Shown in pieces: positions 5,676-7,007 of a stretch of DNA of 7,007 nt. Below the pieces are notes generated by a model that was not told the origin of the DNA, ran no database searches, and saw nothing but the letters and a program-made list of their open reading frames with translations. The DNA is from DATJXG01 sp035500455 (GTDB lineage Bacteria > Acidobacteriota > Terriglobia > Terriglobales > Acidobacteriaceae), in NCBI GenBank assembly GCA_035500455.1, contig DATJXG010000009.1, positions 1 through 7,007 on the forward strand, given 5' to 3'. Each line of letters begins with the position of its first letter. Position 1 is the first letter of the stretch. The position numbers and the translations under genes were made by a program.

Positions 5676-5831
5676 GCCGCCCGGACGAGGCGAATCGGTC
5701 TCAGACGGGGAGGCGGCGCATTGCCCCGTATGGTTGAAATTTAAGTTGGGGCGGGGGGGCTTGAGCGGGCATCCCTCGCCCTTGTTGGCGTGTGGGAGTG
5801 GCGCTGATATTGAGCCCGCATCGTCATGTGA
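5676..5831. other. Non-coding GC-rich stretch between the SOS promoter and the methyltransferase remnant
   Basis: Open frames here have no family resemblance and biased, proline/glycine/arginine-rich composition, so I read none as a gene. It holds a small hairpin ACGGGG/CCCCGT (5705-5710 and 5724-5729) and G-runs around 5749-5759. It probably is debris left where the 5' part of the methyltransferase gene was lost, plus the upstream part of the nrd control region. I see no insertion-sequence ends. Confidence 0.4.
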
Positions 5832-6170
5832 ATGGAGTGTAGTCCTTATTTTTACGTGTTCCACAGCACCGTCCATTCCTGGCCGCTGCATGAGGTGCCG
5901 AACGATTTCTGGCGCTTTTCCGGCGAAGGGCTGAAGGTGCTGTTCAGCCCGGCCTACGGGTTTGAGGTCATCGAGGCCAAGCTGGCGACGCCGATGAACA
6001 TCTATCCGCAGATTCGGATTAATGGGCTGTAGCAGATGCCTCTCAACCCAGGTTATGCCGAGGCCTGTATTCTGTCGCGTAAGGTGGCGGAATTGCCGCG
6101 CCATAGCCAGGGCGGCGGCGAGGATGTGAGCGAGCGCGCCAGGCTCTACCCGTTCCGCGGCGAGGGCTAG
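5832..6170 (+). pseudogene. Remnant of a class I SAM-dependent methyltransferase (C-terminal part, interrupted by TAG)
   Basis: From about 5847 the frame encodes YFYVFHSTVHSWPLHEVP, then NDFWRFSGEGLKVLF and a GFEVIEAKLATP segment. This is the characteristic C-terminal region of Methyltransferase_11-like enzymes (the PLHE-P-DFWRFS pattern). The frame hits TAG at 6030-6032 right after RINGL, yet continues in the same frame with family-like sequence (NPGYAEACILSRKVAELP) to a TAG at 6168-6170. The SAM-binding half (GxGxG) is missing: a TGA stands directly before the ATG at 5832, and upstream frames show no related sequence. Missing 5' half plus an internal stop makes this a pseudogene. Its final stop overlaps the stop of the converging trmN6-like gene within CTAG. 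The precise 5' boundary of homology is uncertain. Confidence 0.8.
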
Positions 6171-6892
6171 GCGAGCGCGGCACCGTCGCCGCGCAGCACC
6201 GCCTCGGCCGCGGGGGTGATGCCGGTCTCGTCGTGCAGAATCAGGCCCGGGTGCACCGCATCCGGGCCTTTGCTGTGTTTGCGGGCGGTGAGAATGATCA
6301 TCTTCGCCGCCATGCCGGCGCGGGGCCAGAGCGGGATGAGGGTGATGCCGCCGCAATGCCGCGCCCTCAGCGCGGCGGCGGCCTCGGCGAAGCTGGAGGC
6401 AGGAAGGATCAGGCTGATGCTGCCCCGGCCACGCAGCACCCGCACCAGCTCCGCGATCCAGCCTTGCAGGAGGCCGGCCTTGGCCTGGTGCGCCAGGGCC
6501 CGCCTGGCATCCGGCGAGGGCGTGTTGCGCGCGCCGAACCATGGCGGATTGGCCAGCACGTGATGGAACGTGTCGGGCGCGAAGGGCAGGGCGGTGGCAT
6601 CCGCCTGGATTGCGGAGATTGTATGAAACTTGTTCGCCGCAAAGTTCTCGTTGGCGAGCTGGGCCAGCTTCGGGTCGCGCTCCACGCCGATGCAGGTGAT
6701 TTCCGGCACACGCGCACCCAAACATAGCAGGGCTGCGCCGGCGCCGGTTCCGGCCTCCAGCACACGCTCTCCGGGCCGCGCCGGCACGGTGGCGGCAAGC
6801 AGCACAGGCTCAAAGCCGCTGCGGTGCCCGCCGCGCAACTGGCGGTAGACGACACTTCCGCCAAGTAACCCTCCTGTGCTGATTTCGTCCAT
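6167..6892 (-). CDS. TrmN6-like tRNA1(Val) adenine-37 N6-methyltransferase (COG4123)
   Basis: A 241-residue class I SAM-dependent methyltransferase, matching E. coli TrmN6/YfiC in length (about 245). From the chosen start: an N-terminal QLRGGHRSGFEPVLLAA segment typical of COG4123, SAM motif I VLEAGTGAGAALL (around 45-57), the acidic motif II IGVERDP (about 68-74), and NPPWFG (115-120), the N-P-P-[FYW] signature of N6-adenine methyltransferases. The C-terminal part has LRGRGSISLILPA and a PLWPRAGMAAKMIILTARK strand, as in the family. The E. coli enzyme methylates A37 of tRNA1(Val); the exact substrate here is inferred. I chose ATG 6890-6892; the frame runs on to 6997 but the extra residues look like untranslated leader. 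A GAGAGG lies about 14 bases upstream, longer than ideal spacing, so the start is not certain. The 3' end overlaps the pseudogene's stop codon. Confidence 0.85.
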   Translation of the reverse strand: MDEISTGGLLGGSVVYRQLRGGHRSGFEPVLLAATVPARPGERVLEAGTGAGAALLCLGARVPEITCIGVERDPKLAQLANENFAANKFHTISAIQADATALPFAPDTFHHVLANPPWFGARNTPSPDARRALAHQAKAGLLQGWIAELVRVLRGRGSISLILPASSFAEAAAALRARHCGGITLIPLWPRAGMAAKMIILTARKHSKGPDAVHPGLILHDETGITPAAEAVLRGDGAALA

Positions 6893-7007
6893 ACCTGTAA
6901 ACTTGACCTCTCTTAAAACCGGCTGGATATGGTGGTATCTCAAATTCGCGATACAGTTTAGGGCGCTAAAAATTGGATGGTTCGACGCCGGTGACAAACG
7001 ATGCTCT
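6893..7007. other. Upstream region of the trmN6-like gene, probably a divergent promoter region
   Basis: An A/T-richer stretch with no complete gene. It must hold the promoter of the methyltransferase; no hexamer pair stands out. On the plus strand a TTGACC (6903-6908) lacks a good -10. A GTG at 6991-6993 opens a frame reading M-T-N-D-A to the window edge; it could begin a divergent gene (polyprenyl diphosphate synthase often sits there in related genomes, from memory), but five codons cannot support a call. Confidence 0.3.

Noticed and set aside
5650..5934. Plus-strand 94-codon frame directly after the LexA box, as a possible SOS gene
   Set aside because: The sequence looks like random GC-rich translation, lacks a ribosome site, and overlaps the methyltransferase remnant in another frame.
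5643..6725. Minus-strand open frame of 360 codons spanning the pseudogene and part of the trmN6-like gene
   Set aside because: It is out of frame with the methyltransferase motifs, runs antisense through the methyltransferase remnant and has biased Arg/Pro/Ala composition.
6991..7007. Start of a divergent polyprenyl synthase gene at GTG 6991
   Set aside because: Only five codons are visible and no ribosome site precedes them; gene order from memory is not enough.

Overview
The window reads as a chromosomal core segment from an alphaproteobacterium, most likely a member of the Acetobacteraceae. This rests on the recognisable protein families (a DUF6134 protein, an alphaproteobacterial-type NrdA that ends in a CxxC tail), on a GTTC-N7-GTTC LexA operator, and on a CCAGGGC-type hairpin repeat in an intergenic gap. 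I made no database comparison, so the taxonomic call is an inference.

Layout from left to right. On the minus strand lies the 5' end of citrate synthase (gltA), cut by the window edge, preceded by a sixA-type histidine phosphatase gene. A divergent plus-strand gene encodes an exported, probably Tat-dependent DUF6134 protein, and meets a small minus-strand gene for a 95-residue helical protein of unknown function tail to tail. Next comes the class Ia ribonucleotide reductase pair in the order nrdA then nrdB, both on the minus strand. nrdB ends at a strong hairpin. The 233-bp nrdA-nrdB gap carries a triple-hairpin repeat element.

The region upstream of nrdA is the most interesting part. Moving upstream from the nrdA start there is a good NrdR box, a weaker second NrdR-like box exactly 31 bp away, and then a LexA (SOS) box sitting at the expected start site of a promoter that points at nrdA. 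If real, dNTP synthesis in this organism is controlled both by nucleotide status (NrdR) and by DNA damage (LexA).

Farther right is a broken plus-strand methyltransferase remnant without its N-terminal half and with an in-frame TAG. Its stop overlaps the stop of a minus-strand trmN6-like tRNA adenine-N6 methyltransferase gene. Apart from this remnant the window looks like ordinary housekeeping DNA; I see no mobile element, CRISPR array, tRNA or rRNA.
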